DNA of 64,000 bases from NORP110 sp051251595 (GCA_051251595.1 JBPOFA010000003.1:372001-436000); one strand, 5' to 3'; positions 25,695 through 35,052 are shown, numbered from the stretch's first letter. Program-made: numbers and translations. Notes: generated by a model from the letters alone, not told the origin.

Positions 25695-26756
25695 AAGCGC
25701 GTCAATGATGTTGAGCGCGACACCTGCATAGCCTTCGCCCGCAAGGTCGCTGTGATTTGATGGCGGTGTTGGCTCTGACGGTGTATCGCTGTTGTCTGCG
25801 TCTTCCATCGACGGTGCAGAGCTGTCTGCGTAATGCATATAGGTCGATGAACGGCGTGTTTCATAGGCGAAATATGCCTCTAACGCTTTGTTCGGGTCCT
25901 TTTGAACGCCGATATCTTTCAATGTGCCGATCAGTTTTTTGTTGAGATCGCGAACCTCTTCGCCACGCGTGCGCGAGTCCGCTTGAATGGCTTCGACAGC
26001 TTGTTCGGCATAGTAATAGTAGTAGAGATATTCGTTGATCCAGACTTTGTGGCGGTGGACAAGATCCTTACCGAACAGGCGCATCATGGATGTTGACAGG
26101 AATTCGTCGTTGGCCAGAAGGTCCTGTAGTTTTTCCTCACCATTCACATAAGCGAATTTTGCGAAAGACAGGTGGTTGAGCCCAAAAACCTGCGGGCGAA
26201 CGTCATTGTGATGCACACCCAGCCATTCTGCGATTGCATCTTGCGAGGCGTTGGCGCTGTCGCAAATCCCGACCGCACGGTCATATCCCGAATCGCTAAG
26301 CGCCTGCGTTACAAGCCCGGCAGGGTTCGTGAAGTTGAACAGCCATGCATCCGGGTTAATTTCTCTAAGCTTTTCCGCAACGTTCAGAATGACAGGTATG
26401 GAACGAAGTGCCATCGCAAAGCCGCCCGGGCCCGTGGTTTCCTGCCCAATAACGCCGATATTCAGCGCGATTTTTTCGTCAAGGATGCGGCCTTCTTCTT
26501 CGCCTGGGCGCACAGTTGTCACCACATGCGCCGCGCCCTGCAATGCCTCATCCAGGGTCGAGGCCATGGTGATCTTGACGGGCACTTGTTGGCGTTCGGC
26601 GAGCGCCTGACTGAGCCCGCCGAAGATTTCAAGCTTCTCTGCATTGGTGTCGTAAAGGCAGATTTCGGTAAGCCCACTTTTCTCTGCGCGGCGCAATGCT
26701 GATCCTACAAAGAGCGGCGCGCGCACACCTCCTCCGCCAACGACAGTCAATTTCAT
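25695..26756 (-). pseudogene. family 4 glycosidase (alpha-galactosidase/6-phospho-beta-glucosidase type), C-terminally truncated
   Basis: GH4 enzymes use NAD and Mn for a redox-type glycoside cleavage. Visible are the N-terminal NAD-binding strand with GGGGVRAPLF, FNFTNPAGLVTQAL, the metal-binding Cys in GICDSANAS, and His in GLNHLSF. About 350 residues match, ending at GYAGVALNIIDAL; the usual final ~70 residues are replaced by sequence antisense to the proline iminopeptidase (the frame stays open to 25605). ATG 26756 has AGGAG seven bases upstream. The divergent GntR/UTRA regulator probably controls it. It is likely inactive, although the catalytic residues listed are retained. Confidence 0.7.
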
Positions 26757-26819
26757 GAGAAAGCTCCTAAGCTGCACCGCAACAGTGGCGGGTTATAGAG
26801 ATAATCTATCTGGACAGTA

Positions 26820-26833
26820 CTGGACATGACCAG
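26820..26833. promoter_or_regulatory. near-palindromic operator between GH4 gene and GntR regulator
   Basis: CTGGACATGACCAG is a 14-bp palindrome with one mismatched pair, resembling the GGT(C)TAGACC-type sites of HutC/NagR-group GntR regulators. A direct partial copy (CTGGACAGTA) lies immediately upstream, and outer arms ATCTG/CAGAT enclose both. It sits between the divergent glycosidase and regulator genes, 64 bp from the former's ATG. Confidence 0.55.
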
Positions 26834-26903
26834 ACAGATCAAGGCTTGACTTGTGCTGGTCCATGGAATTGTGCGACCATCCAAACAACGTAAGGAGCTT
26901 TCA

Positions 26904-27659
26904 GTGACAGACCTTCAAGAATTGGGAAAACTGGACCGTTCGTCCCCTGAACCGTTGCACAAGCAGCTCACCCAGAACCTACAAGGTATGATCGAAAGTG
27001 GCGCGTTGCCGCCAAACGCCAAAATTCCGTCAGAAAGACAATTGGTAGAGGCTTTTGGGGTAAGCCGCATCACGGTGCGCCAGGCCATACAGTCAATCGT
27101 GCAAGAGGGCTTGGTCCGCAGCCAGCCTGGCAAAGGGTTCTATGTCATCGCAAAGCGCCCCAGCCACGAATTCCACGTGCTCAAAAGCTTTACAACGACG
27201 GCGATTGCCAAAGGCTGTGTTCCTGGCAGTGAGCTCTTAAAGGTTGGGCTAGAGCCTGTGGACGCTCAAATCTCAGAATTGCTTAACCTGTCTGCAACGT
27301 CTCATGCGTTGCACCTAAAACGGCTTCGGACATTGGACGGTCTTGCCGTGAGCATCCATGAAGATTGGATGGCGCCAAGCTATGCGCCGGGATTGCTCGA
27401 CCTGGAATGGAACGGGCCGGATGCCTCTCTCTACGACAAGCTAAACAAAATTTACGGAATTCAACCCCGCGGCGGGCACACCACATTTGGCGCGCGCCTT
27501 GCGACGCAAGAGGAATGTCGTCTCTTCGGGCTGGAAGCCCCGGCGGCAGTGTTGGTGCTCGATCAGATTTCCTATGACGCGCACACGCATCCAGTCAATG
27601 TCAGTCGGATCGTTCAAGTGACCAGTCGCTATCCAATTTCGATGCATCAAAGCGAGTAG
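26904..27659 (+). CDS. GntR-family transcriptional regulator, UTRA (HutC) subfamily
   Basis: 251 residues from the GTG at 26904, chosen because AAGGAG lies seven bases upstream; an earlier in-frame GTG at 26853 lacks such a site. The winged helix-turn-helix (PSERQLVEAFGVSRITVRQAIQ) is followed by a UTRA ligand domain with HLKRLRTLDGLAVSIHEDWM and VLVLDQISYDAHTHPVNVSRIV. UTRA regulators usually sense sugar phosphates or amino acid derivatives. The divergent gene is a GH4 glycosidase, so a disaccharide or its phosphate is the likely inducer. Confidence 0.85.
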   Translation: MTDLQELGKLDRSSPEPLHKQLTQNLQGMIESGALPPNAKIPSERQLVEAFGVSRITVRQAIQSIVQEGLVRSQPGKGFYVIAKRPSHEFHVLKSFTTTAIAKGCVPGSELLKVGLEPVDAQISELLNLSATSHALHLKRLRTLDGLAVSIHEDWMAPSYAPGLLDLEWNGPDASLYDKLNKIYGIQPRGGHTTFGARLATQEECRLFGLEAPAAVLVLDQISYDAHTHPVNVSRIVQVTSRYPISMHQSE

Positions 27660-27867
27660 ACCGCTGATCGTGGCCCTCCAACCGGGATGGATTCTGTCGT
27701 GAATTGCAGGGTCACCCGTGGACGGAAATGAGACGTGATTCACCCACGAATGGTTGGACAGGCTGCGCCGTAGCGTTTTGAAGAAGCGATAAATCTGCGG
27801 CTTATATGCGTTCCCGACATCCTGCTTGACGCCCATATTCTTATGAAATATGTGGTACTTCTGTTGA

Positions 27868-27941
27868 GCGGGCGTTGTGTAGTGGTAAGACCTTAGCCTT
27901 CCAAGCTAATGACGCGGGTTCGATTCCCGCCGCCCGCTCCA
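27868..27941 (+). tRNA. tRNA-Gly (anticodon TCC)
   Basis: A full cloverleaf can be drawn: acceptor GCGGGCG/CGCCCGC, anticodon loop CTTCCAA with anticodon TCC, and T-arm GCGGG-TTCGATT-CCCGC. The discriminator T is followed by an encoded CCA at 27939-27941. It reads glycine GGA/GGG codons. No integrase or att-like duplication was seen at its 3' end. Confidence 0.95.
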
Positions 27942-28089
27942 GAATTTTCAGACATCTTCAAAGAATGGTCTTGGGGCCCTCAGGTTTGGGGTGCATCTGA
28001 CGCGAAATAGAATTTCCGTCACGCGCAGCCGTCTCCTTGAAGCTGCGTGCTTGCGGCGTTATGTCGGTCGCAACAAATATAGGTGAACG

Positions 28090-29883
28090 ATGGCTCGTAC
28101 GGATGTGGCAACGCTTGATCAGCGTGAAAAGTCAAAACAAGTAGGGGCCATTCGTGGCCTGTGGCCTTTCGTTCGGCCCTACCGCAGATTGATGGCACTG
28201 GCCCTGATCGCGCTTGTGTTCACGGCTGCAATTTCTCTTGTGTTGCCGGTCGCGGTGCGTCGCGTGGTGGATGGTTTTCAGACCTCTGCCGTTGAATTGC
28301 TGGACGGGTATTTCGTCGCGGCATTGGGCATTGCCGGGCTTTGGGCCATTGGTAGCGGGCTGCGCTATTATCTGGTGACGCGCATGGGCGAACGGGTGGT
28401 TGCTGATATTCGTAAAGCCGTCTTCGAACGTATGATCGCCATGAGCCCGGCCTTTTACGAAAAAATCATGACGGGCGAGGTGCTGAGCCGAATCACCACG
28501 GACACGACGTTGATCCTGTCGGTCATCGGATCCTCTGCCTCAATCGCGCTGCGCAACGCGTTGGTGTTGGGGGGCGGGTTGGTCCTGATGCTGTTCACAT
28601 CCGCGAAGTTGAGCGGGTTGGTCCTGTTGATCGTCCCGGCCGTCATCATCCCGATCCTTGTTCTGGGGCGCCGCTTGCGCAAGCTGAGCCGCGAAAATCA
28701 GGACTGGATCGCGCAATCCTCTGGCAGCGCATCAGAGGCACTTTTGTCCGTGCAAACGGTGCAGGCCTTTACGCATGAAGCTGCGACGAACCAAGCCTTT
28801 GACGACGTGACAGAGAAGAGCTTTGACTCTGCACTGACACGGATCAAGACGCGGGCCGCGATGACCATCATCGTGATTGCGCTGATCTTTTTTGGTGTGG
28901 TTGGCGTGTTGTGGATCGGGGCACGGGACGTGCGGGCCGACCTGATGTCCGTGGGTGAGCTGGTGCAATTCGTGATCTACGCGATCATGGTTGCGGGCTC
29001 TGTCGCGGCGCTGTCTGAAATCTGGGGAGAGTTGCAACGCGCCGCCGGGGCAACCGAACGCTTGGTGGAACTGTTGAATGCCGAAGATGACGTTCGGGAT
29101 CCGGTGTCCAAGACACTGATGGCAAACCCCACGAATGGGGCGATTGCCTTTGAGGACGTGACGTTCCATTACCCCGCACGCCCAAACATTGCGGCCCTGC
29201 AGGGGGTCAGTTTTTCGGTAAAACCGGGTGAAACCGTCGCGTTGGTTGGACCGTCGGGGGCCGGAAAATCGACGATCATTCAATTGTTGCAACGGTTTTA
29301 CGACCCTGAAAAGGGGCAGGTGACCATTGACGGCGTCGCCCTGACCGACATGGAACGGGCAGAGTTTCGTCGCCAAATCGCTTTGGTGCCCCAGGACGCC
29401 GTGATCTTTGCAGCCTCAGCCTCAGATAACATCCGGTTCGGTCGCCCTGACGCCAGTGATGCAGAGGTCGTCGCAGCCGCCAAGGCCGCCGCCGCCGATG
29501 CGTTCCTGCGCGAGTTGCCAGAAGGCTATGACACCTTCGTGGGCGAGCGTGGCGTCATGTTGTCGGGCGGGCAAAAACAGCGGATCGCGATTGCCCGGGC
29601 GATTCTGCGGGATGCGCCGATCCTGCTTTTGGACGAGGCAACTTCAGCGCTGGATGCGGAAAGCGAACAGGCCGTGCAACAGGCCGTCGATGCGATGTCT
29701 GCGGACAGAACCACCCTGATCGTGGCGCATCGTCTGGCCACTGTGAAAAAGGCGGACCGCATTCTGGTCTTTGATCACGGTCAGATCGTCGCGGAAGGCA
29801 CCCATGAAGCGCTGGTCGAACAGGGGGGGCTTTATGCCCGTCTGGCGCGCCTGCAATTCACAGCGGGGAATGCGCTGGATTAA
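28090..29883 (+). CDS. ABC exporter, homodimeric type (MsbA/LmrA-like)
   Basis: 597 residues with a six-helix transmembrane domain (about 20-330) and a complete nucleotide-binding domain: Walker A GPSGAGKSTII, signature MLSGGQKQRIAIARAI, Walker B ILLLDEATSALD, switch His in IVAHRLATV. All catalytic residues are canonical, unlike the leftward pair at 20-24 kb, so a homodimer is expected. It is a general lipid or drug exporter type, common next to tRNA-Gly in Rhodobacterales as far as I recall. GGTGA lies upstream of the ATG. The next gene begins 62 bp after its stop. Confidence 0.85.
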   Translation: MARTDVATLDQREKSKQVGAIRGLWPFVRPYRRLMALALIALVFTAAISLVLPVAVRRVVDGFQTSAVELLDGYFVAALGIAGLWAIGSGLRYYLVTRMGERVVADIRKAVFERMIAMSPAFYEKIMTGEVLSRITTDTTLILSVIGSSASIALRNALVLGGGLVLMLFTSAKLSGLVLLIVPAVIIPILVLGRRLRKLSRENQDWIAQSSGSASEALLSVQTVQAFTHEAATNQAFDDVTEKSFDSALTRIKTRAAMTIIVIALIFFGVVGVLWIGARDVRADLMSVGELVQFVIYAIMVAGSVAALSEIWGELQRAAGATERLVELLNAEDDVRDPVSKTLMANPTNGAIAFEDVTFHYPARPNIAALQGVSFSVKPGETVALVGPSGAGKSTIIQLLQRFYDPEKGQVTIDGVALTDMERAEFRRQIALVPQDAVIFAASASDNIRFGRPDASDAEVVAAAKAAAADAFLRELPEGYDTFVGERGVMLSGGQKQRIAIARAILRDAPILLLDEATSALDAESEQAVQQAVDAMSADRTTLIVAHRLATVKKADRILVFDHGQIVAEGTHEALVEQGGLYARLARLQFTAGNALD

Positions 29884-29945
29884 GTCCCCTTGCTGAAAAA
29901 CCTGCGCTTTGAAATGAACGTCAGGTCTTATTTAGGAGCATGGGT

Positions 29946-30374
29946 ATGGGACTTTGGAGTTTTGTTAAATCCGCAGGCAAAAGCCTTGTTGGCGGTGCAG
30001 AGGCAGCGGAAGCGCCTGCTGCGAATGATCTGGTGAAAGAGGTCGAATCTTTGGGCCTGGACGCGACGGGCATGGATATTTCCGTCGAAGGTGACACTGT
30101 GAAAGTTTCCGGCACACCGCTGTCCCAGGAAGCCAAGGAAAAGGTCATCTTGGCTGTTGGCAATATCGAAGGTGTTGCTGCTGTCGAAGACTCTGTGGAC
30201 GGGCCAGATCCGGTTTTTCACACGGTTGAAAAGGGTGAATCCCTGTGGGCCATCGCCACGAAAACATTAGGCAACGGTAATCGCTACACCGAGATTTTTG
30301 AGGCGAACAAGCCGATGTTGAGCGACCCGGACAAGATCTATCCCGGTCAGGTCTTGCGCATCCCGCAGGATTGA
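29946..30374 (+). CDS. kbp: BON and LysM domain protein (Kbp/YgaU type)
   Basis: 142 residues: a short amphipathic N-terminus (GLWSFVKSAGKSLVGG), a BON domain (about 30-85, ending VGNIEGVAAVED) and a C-terminal LysM domain (HTVEKGESLWAIATKTLGN ... ANKPMLSDPDKIYPGQVLRIP). The same layout and length is found in E. coli Kbp (YgaU), a cytoplasmic potassium-binding protein; the closing PDKIYPGQVLRIP is nearly identical. ATG 29946 has AGGAG seven bases upstream; the in-frame ATG at 29940 is only one base from it. A strong terminator follows. Confidence 0.85.
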   Translation: MGLWSFVKSAGKSLVGGAEAAEAPAANDLVKEVESLGLDATGMDISVEGDTVKVSGTPLSQEAKEKVILAVGNIEGVAAVEDSVDGPDPVFHTVEKGESLWAIATKTLGNGNRYTEIFEANKPMLSDPDKIYPGQVLRIPQD

Positions 30375-30396
30375 TCGGCACATAGTACCTCGGAAT

Positions 30397-30422
30397 AGAG
30401 CGCCTTTGGGCGCTCTTTTTTT
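30397..30422 (+). terminator. rho-independent terminator after kbp-like gene
   Basis: AGAGCGCC and GGGCGCTCT form a stem with a TTT loop, followed by a run of T (30415-30422). It lies 23 bases after the stop codon of the BON/LysM gene. Confidence 0.85.
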
Positions 30423-30528
30423 ATGAAAACCAAAGACTTTCCGCAGTTTGGCTTGCAGCAATGCCTTTTTGACACCATCTTGCTATGATTGTTCGCAGAT
30501 GAAGAAAAAAGGCGTAGGAGATGCTGGT

Positions 30529-32424
30529 TTGACTGTGTTTGCTTCCGTTGAAGATCGCGATGCGATTGAAGCTGAAATGCCGTGGACCGATTGTGCCCCC
30601 GCAACGACGCTATATGAGTTCATTTCGAACACGGCGGCCAAGCATGGCGACAGCGATGCGACGAGCTTTCAGATGTTTTCCGCGCCCGATGCGGCGGCTG
30701 AAACCCTGACCTGGGAAGGGCTTCGTGCGCAGGTCGCTCAGGCTGCGAATTTGTTCCGCAGTTTGGGTGTTGGTGAAAAGGACGTTGTGGCGTTTTTGCT
30801 GCCCAACAGTTCTGAAACGCCGGTTGTCATGTTGGGCGGAGCAGTTGCCGGCATTGTCTGCCCGATCAACCCGTTGCTGGACCCCGCGCAAATCGCATCC
30901 ATTTTGCGAGAGGTCGGGGCCAAGGTGGTGGTCACGCTAAAATCCTTTCCCAAGTCGGATATCGGACAAAAAGTGGGCTTGGCGCTGGAAGACGCGCCTG
31001 ACGTCCACACCCTTTTGGAAATTGACCTGCTGCGCTATATGCCCTGGCCGAAATCGTGGATTGTCCCGTTTATCCGGCCTAAAAATCCGGTCGGGCACAA
31101 GGCCCGGGTCTTGTCGTTTCGCCAAGAGCTGAAAAAGCAAAACACCACACTCGATTTTGCTGACAGCACTGGGGACCGTGTCGCTGCCTATTTTCACACA
31201 GGCGGGACCACCGGAATGCCCAAGGTCGTGCAGCATCGATATTCGGGAATGATTTACAACGGTTGGATCGGGCATCGTTTGTTGTTCCGGGTGGAAGACA
31301 ACGTCATTTGTCCCTTGCCGATGTTTCACGTCTTTGCCGCACATGTCATCCTAATGTCGATGATCGCATCAGGCGCCCATGTGGTGTTCCCAACACCGGC
31401 CGGATATCGCGGCGAGGGGGTTTTTGACAAGTTCTGGAAACTGATCGAACGCTGGAACATCACCTTTGTGATCACCGTGCCGACGGCCCTTTCTGCATTG
31501 ATGCAGCGGCCCGTCGATGCAGACATCAGTTGTGTCAGAACAGCGTTTTCGGGGTCGTCGCCATTGCCAATCAAGCTGTTCAACCGGTTTGAAGACGCAA
31601 GTAAGGTGAACATTATCGAAGGCTATGGGCTGACAGAGGCGACCTGCCTGGTCGCGTGCAACCCAATCGATGGCCCCAAGAAAATCGGGTCAGTTGGGAT
31701 TCCGTTTCCGCATACGGATGTCAAAATCCTAAAATGTGCGCCAGACGGGACTGTGCTGGAAACTTGCGGCGTTGATGAACCGGGCGAAATCTGTGTGTCG
31801 AGCCCGGGGGTTTATCTTGGTGAAACATACACTGAAGCGCATCTGAATGTCGGTCTCTACGCGGATCAGAAATATCTGCGCACCGGGGACCTTGGGCGCA
31901 TTGATGCGGAGGGGTATCTGTGGATCACCGGCCGCGCCAAGGATCTGATCATTCGTGGCGGGCACAATATCGACCCTGCCGATATAGAAGAGGCGCTGGC
32001 CGGGCACAAAGCTGTCGCCATGGTTGGGGCGATCGGTCAGCCTGACAGCTTCACCGGAGAGCTGCCCTGCGCCTATGTCGAGCTGGTCGACGGTGCCTCT
32101 GCCACAGTCGAAGAATTACAGGAATTCGCAAACACCCATGTGTTAGAGCGTGCAGCGCGGCCTAAATTTCTGGAAATCCTGCCTGAAATGCCCAAGACAG
32201 CTGTTGGTAAGGTCCTGAAACCAGAGCTTCGCAAAATGGCGATCAAGCGCGTCTATGACACGGCGCTAAAGACCGCAGGAATTGCTGCGACGGTTGCTGA
32301 TGTTGTCGAAGACAAGCATCTGGGGCTTGTCGCCATCGTCAGCCAGACAGGTGATGTCCCTGCCGGCGCGATAGAGGCTGTTCTGGACGACTATACGATC
32401 CCATGGCGCAAAAAAGCCGAATGA
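30529..32424 (+). CDS. acyl-CoA synthetase (AMP-binding, ANL superfamily)
   Basis: 631 residues with the adenylation P-loop FHTGGTTGMPKVVQH, GYGLTEATCL, TGDLGRIDAEGYLWITGRAKDLI and the C-terminal catalytic Lys in KTAVGKVLKPEL. These enzymes form an acyl-adenylate and then the CoA thioester. About 70 residues beyond that Lys (up to DDYTIPWRKKAE) are unusual and typical of a group of fatty-acid-type ligases of 630 residues. I chose TTG 30529 (TVFASVEDRDAIE) because AGGAG lies eight bases upstream; the in-frame ATG 30499 has no ribosome binding site. The chain specificity is unknown. Confidence 0.85.
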   Translation: MTVFASVEDRDAIEAEMPWTDCAPATTLYEFISNTAAKHGDSDATSFQMFSAPDAAAETLTWEGLRAQVAQAANLFRSLGVGEKDVVAFLLPNSSETPVVMLGGAVAGIVCPINPLLDPAQIASILREVGAKVVVTLKSFPKSDIGQKVGLALEDAPDVHTLLEIDLLRYMPWPKSWIVPFIRPKNPVGHKARVLSFRQELKKQNTTLDFADSTGDRVAAYFHTGGTTGMPKVVQHRYSGMIYNGWIGHRLLFRVEDNVICPLPMFHVFAAHVILMSMIASGAHVVFPTPAGYRGEGVFDKFWKLIERWNITFVITVPTALSALMQRPVDADISCVRTAFSGSSPLPIKLFNRFEDASKVNIIEGYGLTEATCLVACNPIDGPKKIGSVGIPFPHTDVKILKCAPDGTVLETCGVDEPGEICVSSPGVYLGETYTEAHLNVGLYADQKYLRTGDLGRIDAEGYLWITGRAKDLIIRGGHNIDPADIEEALAGHKAVAMVGAIGQPDSFTGELPCAYVELVDGASATVEELQEFANTHVLERAARPKFLEILPEMPKTAVGKVLKPELRKMAIKRVYDTALKTAGIAATVADVVEDKHLGLVAIVSQTGDVPAGAIEAVLDDYTIPWRKKAE

Positions 32425-32625
32425 TGGCAATTCCACGAAATCAGTAAGCGGAATCCCGCGCGGTCACCGTGACATTATTAATTTACCTTTTCTAAGGGTT
32501 TTTGAGCGAACATCATGTTGTTCAGGCAAGAATAACAGTGTCCGTCCAAGAGACACCGCATGATTGCCTAAGTTGTGCCACATTTCGCTGCTCAGGTGGA
32601 CGTAATAGAAATGGGAGACGAAATT

Positions 32626-32841
32626 ATGGTAATCGCGTTTGTAGCTTTCGGTATTTTGTTTGGCGGTACGGCAGCAGTATATACGTTGGTATCCGGCGGT
32701 TCATTTCTATTGGCTTTGGCCGTTTACAGCGGCGTCGGCGCAGTTGGTGCGCTCGCGGCAATTTCTGCACTGCTGATTGTCAGCATGGCGAAATCGGCGA
32801 CATGGGACGCCAAGGCAGGCGACGGCCCACTCTCCGCCTAA
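32626..32841 (+). CDS. small two-helix membrane protein, unknown
   Basis: 71 residues with two hydrophobic helices (VIAFVAFGILFGGTAAVY and GVGAVGALAAISALLIVSM) and a short polar tail AKSATWDAKAGDGPLSA. GGGAG lies eight bases before ATG 32626; an in-frame ATG at 32611 is possible. I do not recognise a family. It is convergent with the beta-propeller gene, whose stop is only one base away, so the 3' ends abut. Confidence 0.55.
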   Translation: MVIAFVAFGILFGGTAAVYTLVSGGSFLLALAVYSGVGAVGALAAISALLIVSMAKSATWDAKAGDGPLSA

Positions 32842-32842
32842 T

Positions 32843-33715
32843 CTAATTCAGGATAACGGAATACCGGACGATCCGGTTATTGTCGGAATCCGCGATAAAA
32901 TAGCGGTTTCCGCGAACGACGACTCCTTCTGGGTCGTCGAATTTGTTTGGCCCAAGGCCGGGCTGTCCATCTCCTAGAACGCCCACCAGACGGCCGCCTT
33001 CTGGCGCATCGGGATCAATCTTGAGAATGCGATGCGCGTCCTGATCTGCGACGATCAGAAAGCCAAACTCATCCATGTCCATATATCTTGGCCCGACAAA
33101 TCCGAATTTCGCGCTGTCGATCACTTGCAGCTGTTCCAGGTTCTCTGAATATTTGACCAATCGCCGCGCCCGGTTGTCAGCGACCCAAATGTTGCCGCCT
33201 TGGTCCTGCACAATGTCATGTGCACCCGGATGCCCCTGGACGACGTTACTTAGCTCTTCGCCCTCATAAACCGCAACTGCGCCAACGGCGCTGGCCATGG
33301 CATAGACTTTGCCGTTCTCGTGAAACAGCACCCCCTCGGTGCTGGGGGCAGGCAAAACCAAATCGGGTTGCTGGCCGATATCCTCAATGTCGGCATAGAC
33401 GGCGACAACCCCAGCCCCGGTCACTGAAAGCGCAACGCGCCCATCCGTTCCGAAGGACACATCATGTATGCCGGGCAGGGTGCCTTCGCCAAGAATGCGC
33501 GTGATTTCAAGGGTTTCCGGATCCATGACCACAACCCGGCTTCCAAATTTGTCGGCAATGTAAAGCAAGCCGTCCGGTCCAAAGGCCAGATCATGGGGAT
33601 CGTTCAAAACCGCTTCGCTGGCCATATCAAAGGCCGCGAATTGACCGGGGCCGTCTTGTGCAAATGCGGATGGTGCCGCCAAGGTTGCCACCAAGACAAA
33701 CAAAACGTTTTTCAT
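32843..33715 (-). CDS. exported NHL/SMP-30-type beta-propeller protein
   Basis: 290 residues with a Sec signal peptide (LFVLVATLAAPSAFA|QDG). The mature part is a six-bladed propeller of repeated strands: LAFGPDGLLYIADKFGSRVVVMD, VSFGTDGRVALSV, IVQDQGGNIWVADNRARRLVKY, MDEFGFLIVADQDAHRILKID and VVVRGNRYFIADSDNNRIVRYS. The repeats have the NHL spacing, so it is probably a periplasmic ligand-binding or lactonase-like scaffold. No catalytic metal site is obvious. It is monocistronic, with the next leftward gene ending 85 bp upstream. Confidence 0.7.
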   Translation of the reverse strand: MKNVLFVLVATLAAPSAFAQDGPGQFAAFDMASEAVLNDPHDLAFGPDGLLYIADKFGSRVVVMDPETLEITRILGEGTLPGIHDVSFGTDGRVALSVTGAGVVAVYADIEDIGQQPDLVLPAPSTEGVLFHENGKVYAMASAVGAVAVYEGEELSNVVQGHPGAHDIVQDQGGNIWVADNRARRLVKYSENLEQLQVIDSAKFGFVGPRYMDMDEFGFLIVADQDAHRILKIDPDAPEGGRLVGVLGDGQPGLGPNKFDDPEGVVVRGNRYFIADSDNNRIVRYSVILN

Positions 33716-33799
33716 TTCGTTTTCGCCTTTCCTGATCTCACCTTTGTTTGGTCAATACCGTGTCGTCCGCACGCCCGCGCAACCGGGCGTGCGCATGAT

Positions 33800-34246
33800 T
33801 TACCGATCGCGTCTGCCAGTACTCTTACATTGCGAACGCGCATGTTCCGCAGACCAGTTTTGACCGACTTTTGTGATCGACATGGTAAATCCGTTTGATC
33901 CTGCCGCGGGCACTGCATTCGGATTCACGCTAAAGCCAACGCTGTTGCGCCCCAACCGTCCCTTTGCCAAGGGCTGCACCAAATACACGTGGGTTGCAGG
34001 GCTGACGCCGAGCTTTTTGATTGCGTATTCCCCGGCAGCGCACCAGTAATCCGATCCACCACTGCCCGCATTTTGCAAAATGTCAAAGCGGCTTGGATCA
34101 GAGGCGTCTCCGACACCGCGCAGTCCATATTGTGACGTGAACTTTCCGTAAGAAAGGTCAGATTTTGCAAATCCGGGCGCCGCAAGGGCACCAATCGAAA
34201 GTGCAGCCGCTGTCATCAGCGCGGAAATTTTTTGAAAAGGGCTCAT
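33800..34246 (-). CDS. secreted protein, unknown
   Basis: 148 residues with a signal peptide (MTAAALSIGALAAPGFA|KSD). The mature part contains two Cys (DYWCAAGEYA and ARSQCKSTGRR), suggesting a disulfide, and ends in a basic tail. I do not recognise a named family. GAGGA lies upstream of the ATG. The promoter region contains a perfect 7-bp inverted repeat (34272-34296). Confidence 0.6.
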   Translation of the reverse strand: MSPFQKISALMTAAALSIGALAAPGFAKSDLSYGKFTSQYGLRGVGDASDPSRFDILQNAGSGGSDYWCAAGEYAIKKLGVSPATHVYLVQPLAKGRLGRNSVGFSVNPNAVPAAGSNGFTMSITKVGQNWSAEHARSQCKSTGRRDR

Positions 34247-34271
34247 ATCGATCCTCGGTAAATAGGGGGTA

Positions 34272-34296
34272 CTGAACTGGACATAGTATAGTTCAG
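34272..34296. promoter_or_regulatory. inverted repeat upstream of secreted-protein gene
   Basis: CTGAACT (34272-34278) and AGTTCAG (34290-34296) form a perfect inverted repeat with an 11-base spacer, 26-50 bp before the ATG of the leftward secreted-protein gene. Further out, GTACT and AGTAC extend the symmetry. It could be an operator overlapping the promoter; no regulator gene is adjacent. Confidence 0.4.
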
Positions 34297-34380
34297 GCCG
34301 AGTACAAGTTACAGGTCAAAGCGAAGGAGCGTGGCACGAGACCGCACCATGAATTCTGTGCTCTGCGCGGACCGGCGTTT

Positions 34381-35052
34381 TTAGGTGCTCTTGGCCTTGT
34401 CGAATTCGGATTGGCTTAACACCGACGCGATCATCCTGCGCTGCATCAGCAGCGATGTCTGATATGTGCGCTCAAGAAAGCCGGTGGAGGCAATCAAGAC
34501 ACGTTTTTGATCTGCTGACATTCGGTCATCGGTCCGGCGGACCAGCAATTGCCCGTAGCGCAGGTCTTCGATGAGCTTTTCTGTTGTCTTTGGGGACATC
34601 TCGTCGATCAGCAGATGCGCATATTCGTAAATGGCAAAAACGGGCCGCTGCATCGTCCGGATCGTGTCCAGAATCTTTGCCTTACGCTCTGGTCTGATGA
34701 TCGCTTTTTTAAATTCATTGACGCTTTTGGTGAAATTGGGATCGGTGATCTCTGTTTCTATCTTCTTGTTATGCGATTCAATGAAATTGGAAATCTGATC
34801 CGCGTCGGTGCAATCCAAGGCTTTGAGAAAGAACAAAAACTGGGTCAGGTGCAGCACGTAGTCGTGCCCATTCGACCCCGTTATGGTTGGAAATTCGGAC
34901 AGGGGAGCGACCTTTTTCAGCTCTTTGCGGACAGTTTCAAAGAACCAGTTTTCGGCCCTAAGCGCGCATTCAACCGTTTCAAAAGCCAGACGAGCGCTGT
35001 TTTCTGAACTATTGTCAGATTGATTTGCTTGCCCCAAGCCGGCCTGTGTCAT
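34381..35052 (-). CDS. helical cytoplasmic protein, last gene of the Tad-like cluster, unknown
   Basis: 223 residues from ATG 35052, chosen for the strong AGGAGG seven bases upstream; the longer open frame lacks such a site. It is mostly alpha-helical by composition, with no signal peptide or membrane segment and a low-complexity start (QANQSDNSSENSA). I do not recognise a family. It is separated from the prepilin peptidase gene by a 210-bp leader that contains a copy of the TGTCG-N9-CGACA palindrome also present next to the CpaF gene, which links it to the cluster and suggests its own promoter. Confidence 0.6.
   Translation of the reverse strand: MTQAGLGQANQSDNSSENSARLAFETVECALRAENWFFETVRKELKKVAPLSEFPTITGSNGHDYVLHLTQFLFFLKALDCTDADQISNFIESHNKKIETEITDPNFTKSVNEFKKAIIRPERKAKILDTIRTMQRPVFAIYEYAHLLIDEMSPKTTEKLIEDLRYGQLLVRRTDDRMSADQKRVLIASTGFLERTYQTSLLMQRRMIASVLSQSEFDKAKST

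Noticed and set aside
27868..27941. tRNA-Gly as an integration site for a genomic island
   Set aside because: I looked for a duplicated tRNA 3' end and an integrase downstream and found neither; the following ABC exporter and kbp-like genes look like ordinary chromosome.
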